Of a stretch of DNA of 64,000 bases, positions 51,706-59,667 are shown one piece after another. Position 1 is the first letter of the stretch; the number at the start of each line of letters is the position of its first letter. Under the pieces are notes generated by a model, which had not been told where the DNA came from, made no database searches, and worked only from the letters and a program-made list of their open reading frames with translations. The stretch spans positions 212,422-276,421 of the forward strand of contig NZ_JBEPKD010000003.1 in NCBI RefSeq assembly GCF_040544555.1, in the 5' to 3' direction. Both the position numbers and the translations under genes were made by a program. Source of the stretch: Halalkalibacter oceani. Lineage in GTDB: Bacteria > Bacillota > Bacilli > Bacillales > Bacillaceae_D.

Positions 51706-52743
51706 CTACGATAAAACTTCTTCAATAAAGACCGTCGTTTCCTTGGCTAGGTCAATATGCTTCACATCAAAGTCTTCAGAAGCCGAACCGACCATGTGAA
51801 AAACGCGAATAATCGGACGCTGTGGCAGTCCTGGATTTTGATCGACAACGATTCCTGTTTCCTTTGTCGATAATTTCACCTGGCTTCCTGTCGGATAAAA
51901 AGCCACCGCCCGTAAAAAACGCCACATCACCTCATGGGAAAACTGAATATTCGTTAGCCCAAGCAAATACTCACACGCTTCATACGGGAACATCCCCTTA
52001 CCTCCATCTTTCGGCGACAGCAGGCGGTCATATGTATTTGTCACCGCGACAATTTTAGACAGGACATGAATTTCTTCATCTTTTAGCTTTCGCGGATAGC
52101 CGGTTCCATCCATATTTTCATGATGAGTAAGAGCGATATGAGAAGAAAGCGTACTAATTTCTTTATTTTTCCGCAGCAGATTAAACCCTTTCCACGTATG
52201 ATCATTCTTCATTGGCTCAAGTTGGCCAGGTGCATCATCGACCACTTTTCCAATATCATGAAGCAATGCTCCTATCGCTAATTCCTGAAGTTTGGTTCGG
52301 TCCAAACCCATTTTAATTCCGACAATCGTCGAAAGTATGCAGACATTGACAGAATGAACGTAAAGCTCATTATCCTCCGTGCGAATATCCATAAGAGCGA
52401 ACAATGTCTGCTGGTTTTGCAATACTTCATCAATGATGGTTGAAATTACCTTCCGAACAGCTTGAAAATCAATATTTTTTCCCGTTTGCACAAGCTGAAA
52501 GGAGTCCTGGAGCGTGGAAATGGTTTCTCTTTTCACTCTTTCCGACACAACTTCTTCAAGTTTGACATCTTTTACGCGCTCATCTTTAATATAAATCGCT
52601 TTCACTCCCATGCGTCGCAATCGTGAAAGTATCCCGACAGTTAATTGCACATCTTCCTGTAAAAGCACCCGTCCATCACTTGCAAAAATATGCTTCGCCA
52701 ACCGTTCCCCATGCTGAACATGATCAATTAATGTATATTTCAT
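51706..52743 (-). CDS. HD-GYP domain phosphodiesterase
   Basis: The 345-aa protein has an N-terminal region (about 1-100) and an HD-GYP domain: HD pair in LLHDIGK (His162, Asp163), then HHENMDGTGYP, where the GYP signature is complete. HD-GYP proteins usually hydrolyse cyclic di-GMP. There is no membrane segment or receiver domain, so it is cytosolic. GGGAG lies 6-7 bp before the ATG. Several Bacillus genomes have such proteins; the exact substrate is inferred from family. Confidence 0.88.
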   Translation of the reverse strand: MKYTLIDHVQHGERLAKHIFASDGRVLLQEDVQLTVGILSRLRRMGVKAIYIKDERVKDVKLEEVVSERVKRETISTLQDSFQLVQTGKNIDFQAVRKVISTIIDEVLQNQQTLFALMDIRTEDNELYVHSVNVCILSTIVGIKMGLDRTKLQELAIGALLHDIGKVVDDAPGQLEPMKNDHTWKGFNLLRKNKEISTLSSHIALTHHENMDGTGYPRKLKDEEIHVLSKIVAVTNTYDRLLSPKDGGKGMFPYEACEYLLGLTNIQFSHEVMWRFLRAVAFYPTGSQVKLSTKETGIVVDQNPGLPQRPIIRVFHMVGSASEDFDVKHIDLAKETTVFIEEVLS

Positions 52744-52834
52744 TCGTTACTCCCTTAACATTCTTTTCCTTTTATTATAGTGGAAGCCTCTTCTGTATAC
52801 TAGGGATGACTGCAAAGCTGGCAGAGTTTAGTAA

Positions 52835-52882
52835 AAAAGAGACGTGCCAAAAGGTAGAAAACACCGTTTGACACATCTTTAA
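52835..52882 (-). terminator. Terminator of the MscS-type gene
   Basis: On the minus strand AAAGA..GTG..CAAAcgg pairs imperfectly with CCTTTTGgCAC..TCTTT, followed by TTTTTTA. Confidence 0.65.
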
Positions 52883-52938
52883 AGATACCGATTTCTCTTG
52901 CAAAAGAAGCATAGCCGCGCTCTTTCCGGCAGACGGCC

Positions 52939-54048
52939 CTACTCCTTGCCGGCAGGCTCGTCCTCCAAATCGAACGGCCGCTCTTCTTTTTCAAAATAAA
53001 CAGTACGGCTCGGAAAAGCTACATGAACGTTTTCTTCCTCCAGTATCTTCAGGATCTCAAGATTAATATTCTCTTTAATCCGATACCATTCAGCCCATAC
53101 GGTTGTTTTTGTAAAGAAATACAAAAAGATTTCAAGACTTGAATCGTTGAATTCACTAAAGTGAACCATAATGACATCTGGATCAACTTCTTCATGCGAT
53201 CGCAGCAATGCATCAATTCTTCTCACACAGCGCTCCAGCTTTTCCCGTGGTGTTGAATACGTCACACCAAGCGAGAACGTAATCCTCCGCTTGTTCATTT
53301 GCGACCAATTGGTAATGGGTTCATTGGCGAGTGTTGAATTCGGAACGGTAATGACCGAATCCTCAAACGTACGGATTTGCGTACTTCTAAACGTAATATC
53401 TTCTACTGTTCCTTCCACAGAGGGCGTCTTGATCCAATCCCCCTTTGAAAATGGCTTTTCCGTAATAATAATGACGCCGCCAAAAAAGTTTCCGATCGTA
53501 TCCTGTGCCGCAAGGGCAAAGGCGAGGCCGCCGAGCCCCAGTCCGGCAACGAAGCCACTGATGCTGTACCCCCACTCACCGGCGACGACGACGATCACAA
53601 GCGCGACGACAGTAAAGCGTAAAATTTTCGACAAAAAAGGGACAAGCATGCTGTCCTCATCAATATCGACCTTACGCGCCATCCGGACAAAGACCATCGA
53701 CTGCGTCGATGTATAATTATAAAGCCCCCAGCCGATTAAAATAATAATAATCGATCGGTACAGATGCTTGACAAACTCAACCGTCGTCCAGTTAAACGGT
53801 AAGTACACAAGCGCCAAATATGTACCGAGCACGACCCAGAACAGCCGGAGCGGCGCTTCAAAAGCTAAGAGAACATTCGTAAAGACCTCCGTCGGAGTCT
53901 TGCGTGACATTTTGACAACCATTTTAAAAATATAGCGTGTAAACAGCTTACGAAACAAGAGAAATATAAGGAAGATTGCGAAGGCAATCGCATAATCATT
54001 CCATTCCATTCTCTGCACTGAACGGACAAACGCGTCCCATCTTTCCAT
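52939..54048 (-). CDS. MscS family mechanosensitive channel (YhdY-like)
   Basis: This 369-aa channel has about five predicted membrane helices (about 15-35, 65-85, 95-112, 135-155, 160-182), one more pair than YkuT. The pore-lining helix is Gly/Ala-rich (ISGFVAGLGLGGLAFALAAQDTIGNFFGG), followed by the beta domain (FSKGDWIKTPSVEGTVEDITFRSTQIRT) and a soluble C-terminus. AAAGGTGGG precedes the ATG. It is a second MscS gene in the window, which suggests frequent osmotic stress. Confidence 0.92.
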   Translation of the reverse strand: MERWDAFVRSVQRMEWNDYAIAFAIFLIFLLFRKLFTRYIFKMVVKMSRKTPTEVFTNVLLAFEAPLRLFWVVLGTYLALVYLPFNWTTVEFVKHLYRSIIIILIGWGLYNYTSTQSMVFVRMARKVDIDEDSMLVPFLSKILRFTVVALVIVVVAGEWGYSISGFVAGLGLGGLAFALAAQDTIGNFFGGVIIITEKPFSKGDWIKTPSVEGTVEDITFRSTQIRTFEDSVITVPNSTLANEPITNWSQMNKRRITFSLGVTYSTPREKLERCVRRIDALLRSHEEVDPDVIMVHFSEFNDSSLEIFLYFFTKTTVWAEWYRIKENINLEILKILEEENVHVAFPSRTVYFEKEERPFDLEDEPAGKE

Positions 54049-54124
54049 GTCGATCCCACCTTTGTTATATCGACAAATATTTTAACATAGGTGGCAGCGG
54101 CTGAATAGCAGACCCGCAGGATTT

Positions 54125-55111
54125 TCACAATGCGCATTCTTCAATCTCAAACCCAAGATCTTCAATCATTTGGTAGTCCAGTTCCATCTGCTGGCCCGGC
54201 GTCGTCAAATAATCACCGACAAAAATGGAATTCGCCGCGTACAAGGCAAGCGGCTGCAACGTGCGAAGATTCACTTCACGCCCTCCGGACACTCTAATTT
54301 CCTTCGTCGGCAGAATAAAGCGCAGCAATGCTAATATTTTTAATGCACGCAGCGGCTTTGTTGCCGGCCTTCCTTCAAGTGGAGTTCCGGCAATCGCATG
54401 TAGGAAATTGACCGGCACCGAATCAGCATCAAGCTCTTTTAACGCATAAGCCATTTCAACAATTTGCTGATCCGACTCGCCCATCCCGATAATCACCCCT
54501 GAACAGGGGGACATGCCGCTCTGCTTCACATGCTGCAATGTTTCGATTCGATTCTGGTATGTATGCGTCGTCGTAATAGCCGGGTGAAGCTCTTCATGCG
54601 TATTAATATTATGGTTGTACCGCTCAACGCCAGCTTCCTTTAGCTTCGCTGCCTTTTCCGCAGATAACGCACCGAGACAGGCACAAATTTTTAATGGCAT
54701 CGTCGCCCGGATCTCTGCGACGGCATCGACGACCTGCTCAACCTCGTGGTCAGTCGGGCCCCGGCCACTCGCGACAATGCAATAGGTTCCGGCTTTTCGC
54801 TTCAATGCTTCCCTCGCCCCAGCCAGTAACGTTTCCTTTTCAAGCAAAGTATACTTTTCCACCGGCGCATTGGACACAATAGATTGAGCGCAGTAGCCAC
54901 AATCTTCCGGACATAGGCCACTTTTCGCATTAATAATCATATTCAGCTTAACCTTCTTGCCAAAAAACGTTTGCCGTACCGCAAAAGCAGCATGCAAAAG
55001 CGGTAACACTTCGCTGTCAGCAGCGGCTAGAACAGCAAGTCCCTCCCCGATTGAAATCTCCTCCTGCCTGATCGCCTTTTCCGCCAGCTTTCCCCAATCG
55101 TTTCCTCTCAT
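54125..55111 (-). CDS. bioB: Biotin synthase
   Basis: BioB inserts sulfur into dethiobiotin. The 328-aa radical-SAM enzyme has the cluster cysteines CPEDCGYC (Cys67, Cys71, Cys74), NHNINTHEELHP, and SGGREVNLR for the second iron-sulfur cluster. AAGGGGCTGG precedes the ATG. No other bio genes are nearby; with the upstream BirA operator this suggests that biotin synthesis genes are scattered or that dethiobiotin is scavenged. The biotin enzyme Pyc is in the same window. Confidence 0.97.
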   Translation of the reverse strand: MRGNDWGKLAEKAIRQEEISIGEGLAVLAAADSEVLPLLHAAFAVRQTFFGKKVKLNMIINAKSGLCPEDCGYCAQSIVSNAPVEKYTLLEKETLLAGAREALKRKAGTYCIVASGRGPTDHEVEQVVDAVAEIRATMPLKICACLGALSAEKAAKLKEAGVERYNHNINTHEELHPAITTTHTYQNRIETLQHVKQSGMSPCSGVIIGMGESDQQIVEMAYALKELDADSVPVNFLHAIAGTPLEGRPATKPLRALKILALLRFILPTKEIRVSGGREVNLRTLQPLALYAANSIFVGDYLTTPGQQMELDYQMIEDLGFEIEECAL

Positions 55112-55128
55112 AAGTTACCAGCCCCTTT

Positions 55129-55159
55129 TTGTTAACCTAATTAATAATTAAGTTAACAA
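55129..55159 (-). promoter_or_regulatory. BirA operator of bioB
   Basis: Perfect inverted arms TTGTTAAC (55129-55136) and GTTAACAA (55152-55159), separated by 15 AT-rich bp, match the Bacillus BirA box. It lies 18 bp before the bioB ATG and would repress transcription when biotin is plentiful. Confidence 0.92.
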
Positions 55160-55246
55160 TAAAACAAGAAAAGCACAACCCTTTTTTCATCCAAAAAACC
55201 GGTCCACCTACAGTCCGACTTGTGACAAGCTTTTTTAAAAGAACGT

Positions 55247-55289
55247 CAAAAAAGGCTCTGAGGAACAAATCCTCAAAGCCTTTTCTTTA
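55247..55289 (-). terminator. csp terminator
   Basis: AAAAGGC..TGAGG pairs with CCTCA..GCCTTTT 15 bp after the csp stop; the minus strand ends in GCCTTTTTTG. Confidence 0.85.
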
Positions 55290-55303
55290 TGTCTGTGTAG
55301 CTC

Positions 55304-55507
55304 TTAGTAGCTTTTCTTAACGTTAGAAGCTTGGTCGCCACGGTCGCCTTGAACGACATCAAATGTTACAGCTTGACCTTCGTCAAGTGTTTTGAAGCCT
55401 TCACCAGTGATAGCAGAAAAGTGAACGAATAGATCGTCGCCTTCTTCACGCTCGATAAAACCAAAACCTTTTTCTGAGTTAAACCATTTTACTGTACCTT
55501 GTTGCAT
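55304..55507 (-). CDS. csp: Cold shock protein (CspA/B family)
   Basis: This 67-aa RNA chaperone has both RNP motifs: KGFGFIE and LFVHFSAI, within MQQGTVKWFNSEKGFGF. It binds single-stranded RNA and prevents secondary structure. AGGAGG lies 7 bp before the chosen ATG; the open frame extends ten codons further but into the leader. The noncoding region upstream is about 175 bp, allowing the long leader typical of csp mRNAs. Confidence 0.96.
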   Translation of the reverse strand: MQQGTVKWFNSEKGFGFIEREEGDDLFVHFSAITGEGFKTLDEGQAVTFDVVQGDRGDQASNVKKSY

Positions 55508-55684
55508 GTTGTTTCCTCCTGTCGTGTGGTGAACCACACATTTTAATGATTATTCTTGATAATTCGTAATAATGAAGAGGAAACATCTAGCGGATCCATC
55601 TTTATTCTAAAAACGATCAAAAATAAGTTAACACAAGTATAACACTTCCAGTTAGAAAAAGCCAGCTAAAGAATAACGATTCTT

Positions 55685-56005
55685 TTATTCCTTATTATGA
55701 TGATGTTTTCGCTTTTCCCAGCGTGGAATAAAACCGTTCTTTTCAAGCTTGCTGTAATGCTCTTCCATCTTCTCGATGATGTGGTTTCCTTTCTCTTCAG
55801 AGAACACGCCAAATTCCACATACTTTTCAATCACTTCTTTTTTCTTTTCGAGAATCTCCTGCTGGATTTCCGCAATTTCCTCCTGCTGCTGCTTCGTTAG
55901 TTCCACCTTATTTTCACCGTCTGCCGCGAATACATTGGTGGAAAGCACCAAGCCGCAAACAAGGGCCGAAACAAGCAGCAAAAACAGCTTATGTGACCAT
56001 CGCAT
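55685..56005 (-). CDS. Secreted YckD-like protein (DUF2680)
   Basis: The 106-aa protein has a cleavable signal peptide (about 1-27, cleavage near VFAADG) and a charged helical domain with the DUF2680 pattern: LTKQQQEEIAEIQQEILEKKKEVIEKYVEFGVFSEE. The tail is His/Lys-rich. It resembles B. subtilis YckD, of unknown function. AAAGGAGGG precedes the ATG. Confidence 0.82.
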   Translation of the reverse strand: MRWSHKLFLLLVSALVCGLVLSTNVFAADGENKVELTKQQQEEIAEIQQEILEKKKEVIEKYVEFGVFSEEKGNHIIEKMEEHYSKLEKNGFIPRWEKRKHHHNKE

Positions 56006-56065
56006 TTTTCTTCCCTCCTTTATGTACCTGTATTCTTAACTTGTACTGCCTTTAGGAAAATATAC

Positions 56066-56114
56066 AAAAAAAGCCCGGACAAAAGATTGGTTGTTTCACC
56101 TTTTACCCGGACGT
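56066..56114 (-). terminator. Terminator of the YfhD-like gene
   Basis: On the minus strand CCGGGTAAAAG pairs with CTTTTGTCCGG, then CTTTTTTTG. The loop contains GAAACAACC, akin to the hairpin repeat family. Confidence 0.75.
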
Positions 56115-56124
56115 AACCTTATGA

Positions 56125-56274
56125 TCAGCGTTTCTTCTTTTTTTGTTTGGCACGGTCGTCAGCGGCCTGCATCCGGGCCATCGCATCCCGATCTGCACCG
56201 TCTGCCAGCTCTTCAGAAAATTCCACTTCATCATATGGTCCCTTTTGCTGTTGTGCTTTCGGTTTTTTTGCCAT
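56125..56274 (-). CDS. Small YfhD-like protein
   Basis: This 49-aa basic, hydrophilic protein begins MAKKPKAQQQKGPYDEVEFS and carries EELADGADRDAMARMQAADD, similar to the core of Bacillus YfhD proteins (EELAD..A..R..AAD). Function unknown. AAAGGAGG lies 6 bp before the ATG and a terminator lies 11 bp after the stop. Confidence 0.7.
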   Translation of the reverse strand: MAKKPKAQQQKGPYDEVEFSEELADGADRDAMARMQAADDRAKQKKKKR

Positions 56275-56352
56275 GTTGATCCTCCTTTTTGGATGTACTG
56301 CTATCTTTATTTGTAGTATGAACCAGTTAGGTGGATCTCATGACAGTTGATT

Positions 56353-56850
56353 TTATGAATACCGTTGAAGCAGATCAATCAAAAAGCCATCTGACTCTGA
56401 ACGGTCAACGATGAAGTCCACTCCGTAAAACGTCAAAATCCCAGTAACCGTCGCCCAGCAGACGAGACTGATCATCATCCAGCTTGCAACGGCTTTCCGC
56501 TCCCCGCCAAATGACATGCTTAAAAAGGCAGCTAAGTGGCTTCCGACAAGAATCGGACCTAAAAATGCCAACCCAGGCAGACCGTACTTCTTCCAGATCT
56601 TTTCTGCGCGCGCTCCCCGTTTGTTCGGAGCTTTTCCCTTCTTTTCTCTTCTCCGCTGGAGCCATGCCTTGATCTGATCCATCAGAACAATGACAAGCAG
56701 GACCGTTACGACATTTCCAAGCAACCCGATAATGACAACGAGCCATGTTTGCAAACCGGCTAAAGCTCCGAGCGGTATAACGGCAACCACTTCAAAAAAA
56801 GGTGTAGCCGCCAGTAAAAAAACAATTGCATAGGCAATGATATATCCCAT
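56353..56850 (-). CDS. Small multidrug export family membrane protein
   Basis: The 165-aa protein has about four membrane helices and the pattern of the Sm_multidrug_ex (PF06695) family: AATPFFEVVAVIPLGALAGL at the start, a basic cytosolic loop (RRREKKGKAPNKRG), and GLAFLGPILVGSHLAAFLSMSFGG. The family name does not prove drug export. Two ATGs six bases apart are possible; I took the one about 9 bp from GGAG. It follows the membrane gene at 56866 by 15 bp and may be in its operon. Confidence 0.8.
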   Translation of the reverse strand: MGYIIAYAIVFLLAATPFFEVVAVIPLGALAGLQTWLVVIIGLLGNVVTVLLVIVLMDQIKAWLQRRREKKGKAPNKRGARAEKIWKKYGLPGLAFLGPILVGSHLAAFLSMSFGGERKAVASWMMISLVCWATVTGILTFYGVDFIVDRSESDGFLIDLLQRYS

Positions 56851-56865
56851 TTTCATTCTCTCCTT

Positions 56866-57288
56866 TTATTTTAAATATCGTCTTGTTTCATACCAGTAAA
56901 TTGTATATTGTGTGCTTGCGAGCAAAAAAAGAATAAGCAGCGGTACTTCCGGAAAAAACGGAAAAAGAACCATTAGTAAAGCTGAATACGGGATCGCAAA
57001 ATAAAAAAAGATGTACACTTTCCTACATGCCCGATTTGTCACCCATTGCTGCCCTTCATCTTCCTCGTTAAACTCATAAGGAATAAAGGAAATCAGCTTT
57101 ATGCGCCGTTCCGGGTGACGGAGGTTGTGAACGATCAGAAAGAGAAACAGCCCAACTGTCACAATAAGCACTACGATTCCTAATGGATACACCCAGCTCT
57201 TTTGCTCAAAGCTGGCATATACAAAAAGCAGCATCAGACCCGTATATGCGACCATAAAAAACGGCGATCGAATTGTCCTTTCAATCAT
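56866..57288 (-). CDS. Conserved membrane protein paired with an XRE regulator
   Basis: The 140-aa protein has four hydrophobic helices in two pairs (about 8-50 and 95-130) with a polar middle section (LRHPERRIKLISFIPYEFNEEDEG). It resembles small membrane proteins commonly encoded after YvaO-type HTH regulators. Its ATG overlaps the end of the regulator gene by 8 bp, with GAGG 9 bp upstream, so the two are cotranslated. Function unknown; the start at 57309 is rejected. Confidence 0.75.
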   Translation of the reverse strand: MIERTIRSPFFMVAYTGLMLLFVYASFEQKSWVYPLGIVVLIVTVGLFLFLIVHNLRHPERRIKLISFIPYEFNEEDEGQQWVTNRACRKVYIFFYFAIPYSALLMVLFPFFPEVPLLILFLLASTQYTIYWYETRRYLK

Positions 57289-57496
57289 CTTGCTTCGCCT
57301 CACTTTCAAGCCAAAATACGTCCTCCAAGGAAACGGAAAAAACGTGGGCTATTTTCAACGCCAACGTCACCGATGGCGCGTAGTCTCCTTTTTCAATCAT
57401 CCCAATCGTCTGTCTTGTTGCTCCAATGCGTTCAGCTAAATCAGATTGGGTAAAGTGATGTTTCGCTCGCAATTCCCTCACTCGATTTTGCAACAT
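57281..57496 (-). CDS. XRE family HTH regulator
   Basis: The 71-aa protein is essentially one helix-turn-helix domain: LRAKHHFTQSDLAERIGATRQTIGMIEKGDYAPSVTLALKIAHVF, followed by a short SLEDVFWLE tail. This is the compact type often paired with a membrane protein, as here. The ATG has GGAGGG about 9 bp upstream. A palindrome overlapping the promoter suggests autorepression. It is divergent from the MFS exporter and may control it too. Confidence 0.93.
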   Translation of the reverse strand: MLQNRVRELRAKHHFTQSDLAERIGATRQTIGMIEKGDYAPSVTLALKIAHVFSVSLEDVFWLESEAKQDD

Positions 57497-57520
57497 CCCT
57501 TTTTCCCTCCTCGCTCACTC

Positions 57521-57562
57521 ATTGTAAACTATCCTTGACATAATGTAAATAATAATTAACAT
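57521..57562 (-). promoter_or_regulatory. XRE operon promoter with overlapping palindrome
   Basis: On the minus strand TTTACA (57549-57544) and TACAAT (57526-57521) are 17 bp apart. The imperfect palindrome ATGTAAAT-AATA-ATTAACAT (57543-57562) covers the -35 and is a candidate operator for the HTH protein. Confidence 0.6.
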
Positions 57563-57665
57563 TTTGTTAGGATTTATTAACATCGAGCAAAATTAGTGAC
57601 TTCTGAAGCTTCGTTTGCTATATTAAATTATTGTTGGAGTTAGAAAGAAAAAGGAGGATACGCTT

Positions 57666-59126
57666 GTGAATGGAACAATGGCTGGTGCCGCCAATTCAAC
57701 ACAGACAGAAATAAAAAAAGCATCCATTATGATCTCTTTAATCATTGGCGCATTTTTTGCCATTTTGAATGAGACTTTACTAAATGTCGCTTTTACGGAT
57801 TTGATGAATGATTTACAAGTCTCTACCGCTACCGTTCAGTGGCTTTCTACCGGGTTTTTGCTCGTCGTCGGAATTTTAATCCCGGTAACAGCCCTCCTGC
57901 TACAGTGGTTCACAACGAGACAGCTCTTTTTAGGGGCAATGACCTTATTTACGATTGGCACGGTTATTTGCGGAATTGCGCCTACATTTTCTTTTCTCCT
58001 GATCGGCCGGCTTATTCAAGCGAGCGGAACCGGACTTTTAATCCCGGTCATGATGAATACGGTGCTCGTCCTTTTCCCGCCTGATAAACGTGGAGGGGCG
58101 ATGGGGATGATTGGACTTGTCATTATGTTTGCGCCGGCAATCGGCCCTACTCTTTCCGGAGTGATTGTCGAATCATTGAACTGGCGCTGGCTGTTCTTTA
58201 TTGTTATTCCTTTTGCGCTCTTTTCGATCGCCTTTGCCGCTCTTTATTTAAAGAACATAACGGACATTACGAAGCCGAAAGTCGATATTACGTCGATTAT
58301 CCTTTCCACTGTCGGTTTTGGCGGAATTGTTTTCGGCTTTAGCAGCGCCGGAGAAGGATCACATGGCTGGGCCAGTCCTGAAGTATACTTGACGATTATC
58401 GCAGGAGCGATCGCGCTAATCTTGTTTGTTATCCGTCAGCTGCGTCTCGAAGATCCGCTTCTCGATATGCGCGCTTTCTTATCACCGATGTTTTCGCTTG
58501 CGACCGTTTTAGTCATCATCGTCATGATGACGATGTTTTCTACGATGATTATCCTGCCTTTGTTCTTGCAGGGCGGGCTCGCCTTAAGTGCTTTCGTCGC
58601 CGGACTCGCATTGTTGCCTGGTGGCATTTTGAACGGCTTCATTTCGCCACTTTGCGGAAGAATCTTTGATAAATTCGGGCCAAAGGTGCTGCTCATCCCG
58701 GGCGGGGCTTTACTCGTAATCGTCATGTGGCTGTTCACGAATGTGACGACGTCCACTTCCGTCTTTCAATTCATTGTGCTGCATTCATTATTGATGATTG
58801 CTGTCGCGATGATTATGATGCCGGCCCAAACAAATGGGCTGAATCAGCTGCCGCGGAAATATTACCCGCACGGCTCGGCGATTATTAATACACTTGTCCA
58901 GGTTGGGGGAGCAATCGGAATTGCGTTGTTTATCAGCATTCTGGCCTCAGGACAGGCACGCTATTTATCTTCGGTTGGAGACACAACGGCAAATATCGAA
59001 GCCGCAGCCTTAACAGCCGGGGTTCAAAGCACATTTTCAATCGGCTTGATTTTTGCGATACTCGCTTTTATTCTTACGCTGTTTATGAAACGGACAGTTG
59101 CTCCGGAAGAAGTAACAGAGCAGTAA
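57666..59126 (+). CDS. MFS multidrug exporter (DHA2, EmrB/QacA type)
   Basis: The 486-aa protein has 14 predicted membrane helices. DHA2 features are clear: NETLLNVAFTDLMNDLQVSTATVQWLSTGFLL at the start, motif A-like region, and motif C in MFAPAIGPTLSGVI. It resembles Bacillus LmrB/YhcA exporters, which expel lincosamides or other drugs by proton antiport. The GTG start has AAAGGAGG upstream. A strong terminator follows. Confidence 0.92.
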   Translation: MNGTMAGAANSTQTEIKKASIMISLIIGAFFAILNETLLNVAFTDLMNDLQVSTATVQWLSTGFLLVVGILIPVTALLLQWFTTRQLFLGAMTLFTIGTVICGIAPTFSFLLIGRLIQASGTGLLIPVMMNTVLVLFPPDKRGGAMGMIGLVIMFAPAIGPTLSGVIVESLNWRWLFFIVIPFALFSIAFAALYLKNITDITKPKVDITSIILSTVGFGGIVFGFSSAGEGSHGWASPEVYLTIIAGAIALILFVIRQLRLEDPLLDMRAFLSPMFSLATVLVIIVMMTMFSTMIILPLFLQGGLALSAFVAGLALLPGGILNGFISPLCGRIFDKFGPKVLLIPGGALLVIVMWLFTNVTTSTSVFQFIVLHSLLMIAVAMIMMPAQTNGLNQLPRKYYPHGSAIINTLVQVGGAIGIALFISILASGQARYLSSVGDTTANIEAAALTAGVQSTFSIGLIFAILAFILTLFMKRTVAPEEVTEQ

Positions 59127-59144
59127 ACATGTTGCAACACAAGC

Positions 59145-59195
59145 AATGAGGCTGCGTGACACGGATAGTTCCGTGTTACGCAGCCTCTTCATTTA
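59145..59195 (+). terminator. MFS exporter terminator
   Basis: GAGGCTGCGT..ACACGGA pairs with TCCGTGT..ACGCAGCCTC, loop TAGT, followed by TTCATTT. Confidence 0.85.
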
Positions 59196-59213
59196 TCACG
59201 TTTTATTGGCTTA

Positions 59214-59288
59214 TCAATCGAACAAAACAACCCATGTCAGAAACAGTAGCGAGAACACACCTGGATTTTTTAATGGCTTTTTCGTCAT
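59214..59288 (-). CDS. Candidate 24-aa hydrophobic peptide
   Basis: GGGAGG lies 8 bp before an ATG opening MTKKPLKNPGVFSLLFLTWV and four more residues. A basic start plus hydrophobic segment suggests a very small membrane peptide. No homologue is recognised, so the call is tentative. Confidence 0.3.
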   Translation of the reverse strand: MTKKPLKNPGVFSLLFLTWVVLFD

Positions 59289-59391
59289 TTTTCATCCCTC
59301 CCAGCTTTTCCTGTACTGACAGTGTAGCACGGATCTGACAAGCCGCAGGGGATTTCGGAAGGTTATCTAACAAACTTTCTTGTTACATTTG

Positions 59392-59595
59392 TCAGTCTGG
59401 GTCGCTTGACGAACGATCTTTTGTCTTTTCCTTTTGACGCTCCTCTTCCGCCTCTTGTTTAATATCTTCAAGCGGAAGATCATCGACTGGCATGATCGTC
59501 TGGTCGCGCTCCTTTTGTTTTTCCTTATCTTTCTTAAACGCTTTCTCTTTATCATTACGTTCTTTTAATACTTTTTCCTTTTCCGAGTTCTTCAA
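59392..59595 (-). CDS. Small highly charged hypothetical protein
   Basis: The 67-aa protein is mostly Lys, Glu, Asp and Arg (KEKVLKERNDKEKAFKKDKE), predicted helical and hydrophilic, with a short MPVDDLPLEDI segment in the middle. A TTG start has GGAGGG 6 bp upstream. Composition gives no functional clue. It lies downstream of the acid-sugar kinase gene on the same strand. Confidence 0.5.
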   Translation of the reverse strand: MKNSEKEKVLKERNDKEKAFKKDKEKQKERDQTIMPVDDLPLEDIKQEAEEERQKEKTKDRSSSDPD

Positions 59596-59667
59596 GGCAA
59601 TCCCTCCTTATTGCCCTGTTCCCGGTGAACGAAAATGCGAAACCTGCAAAAGATCGACTGCCGCGCT

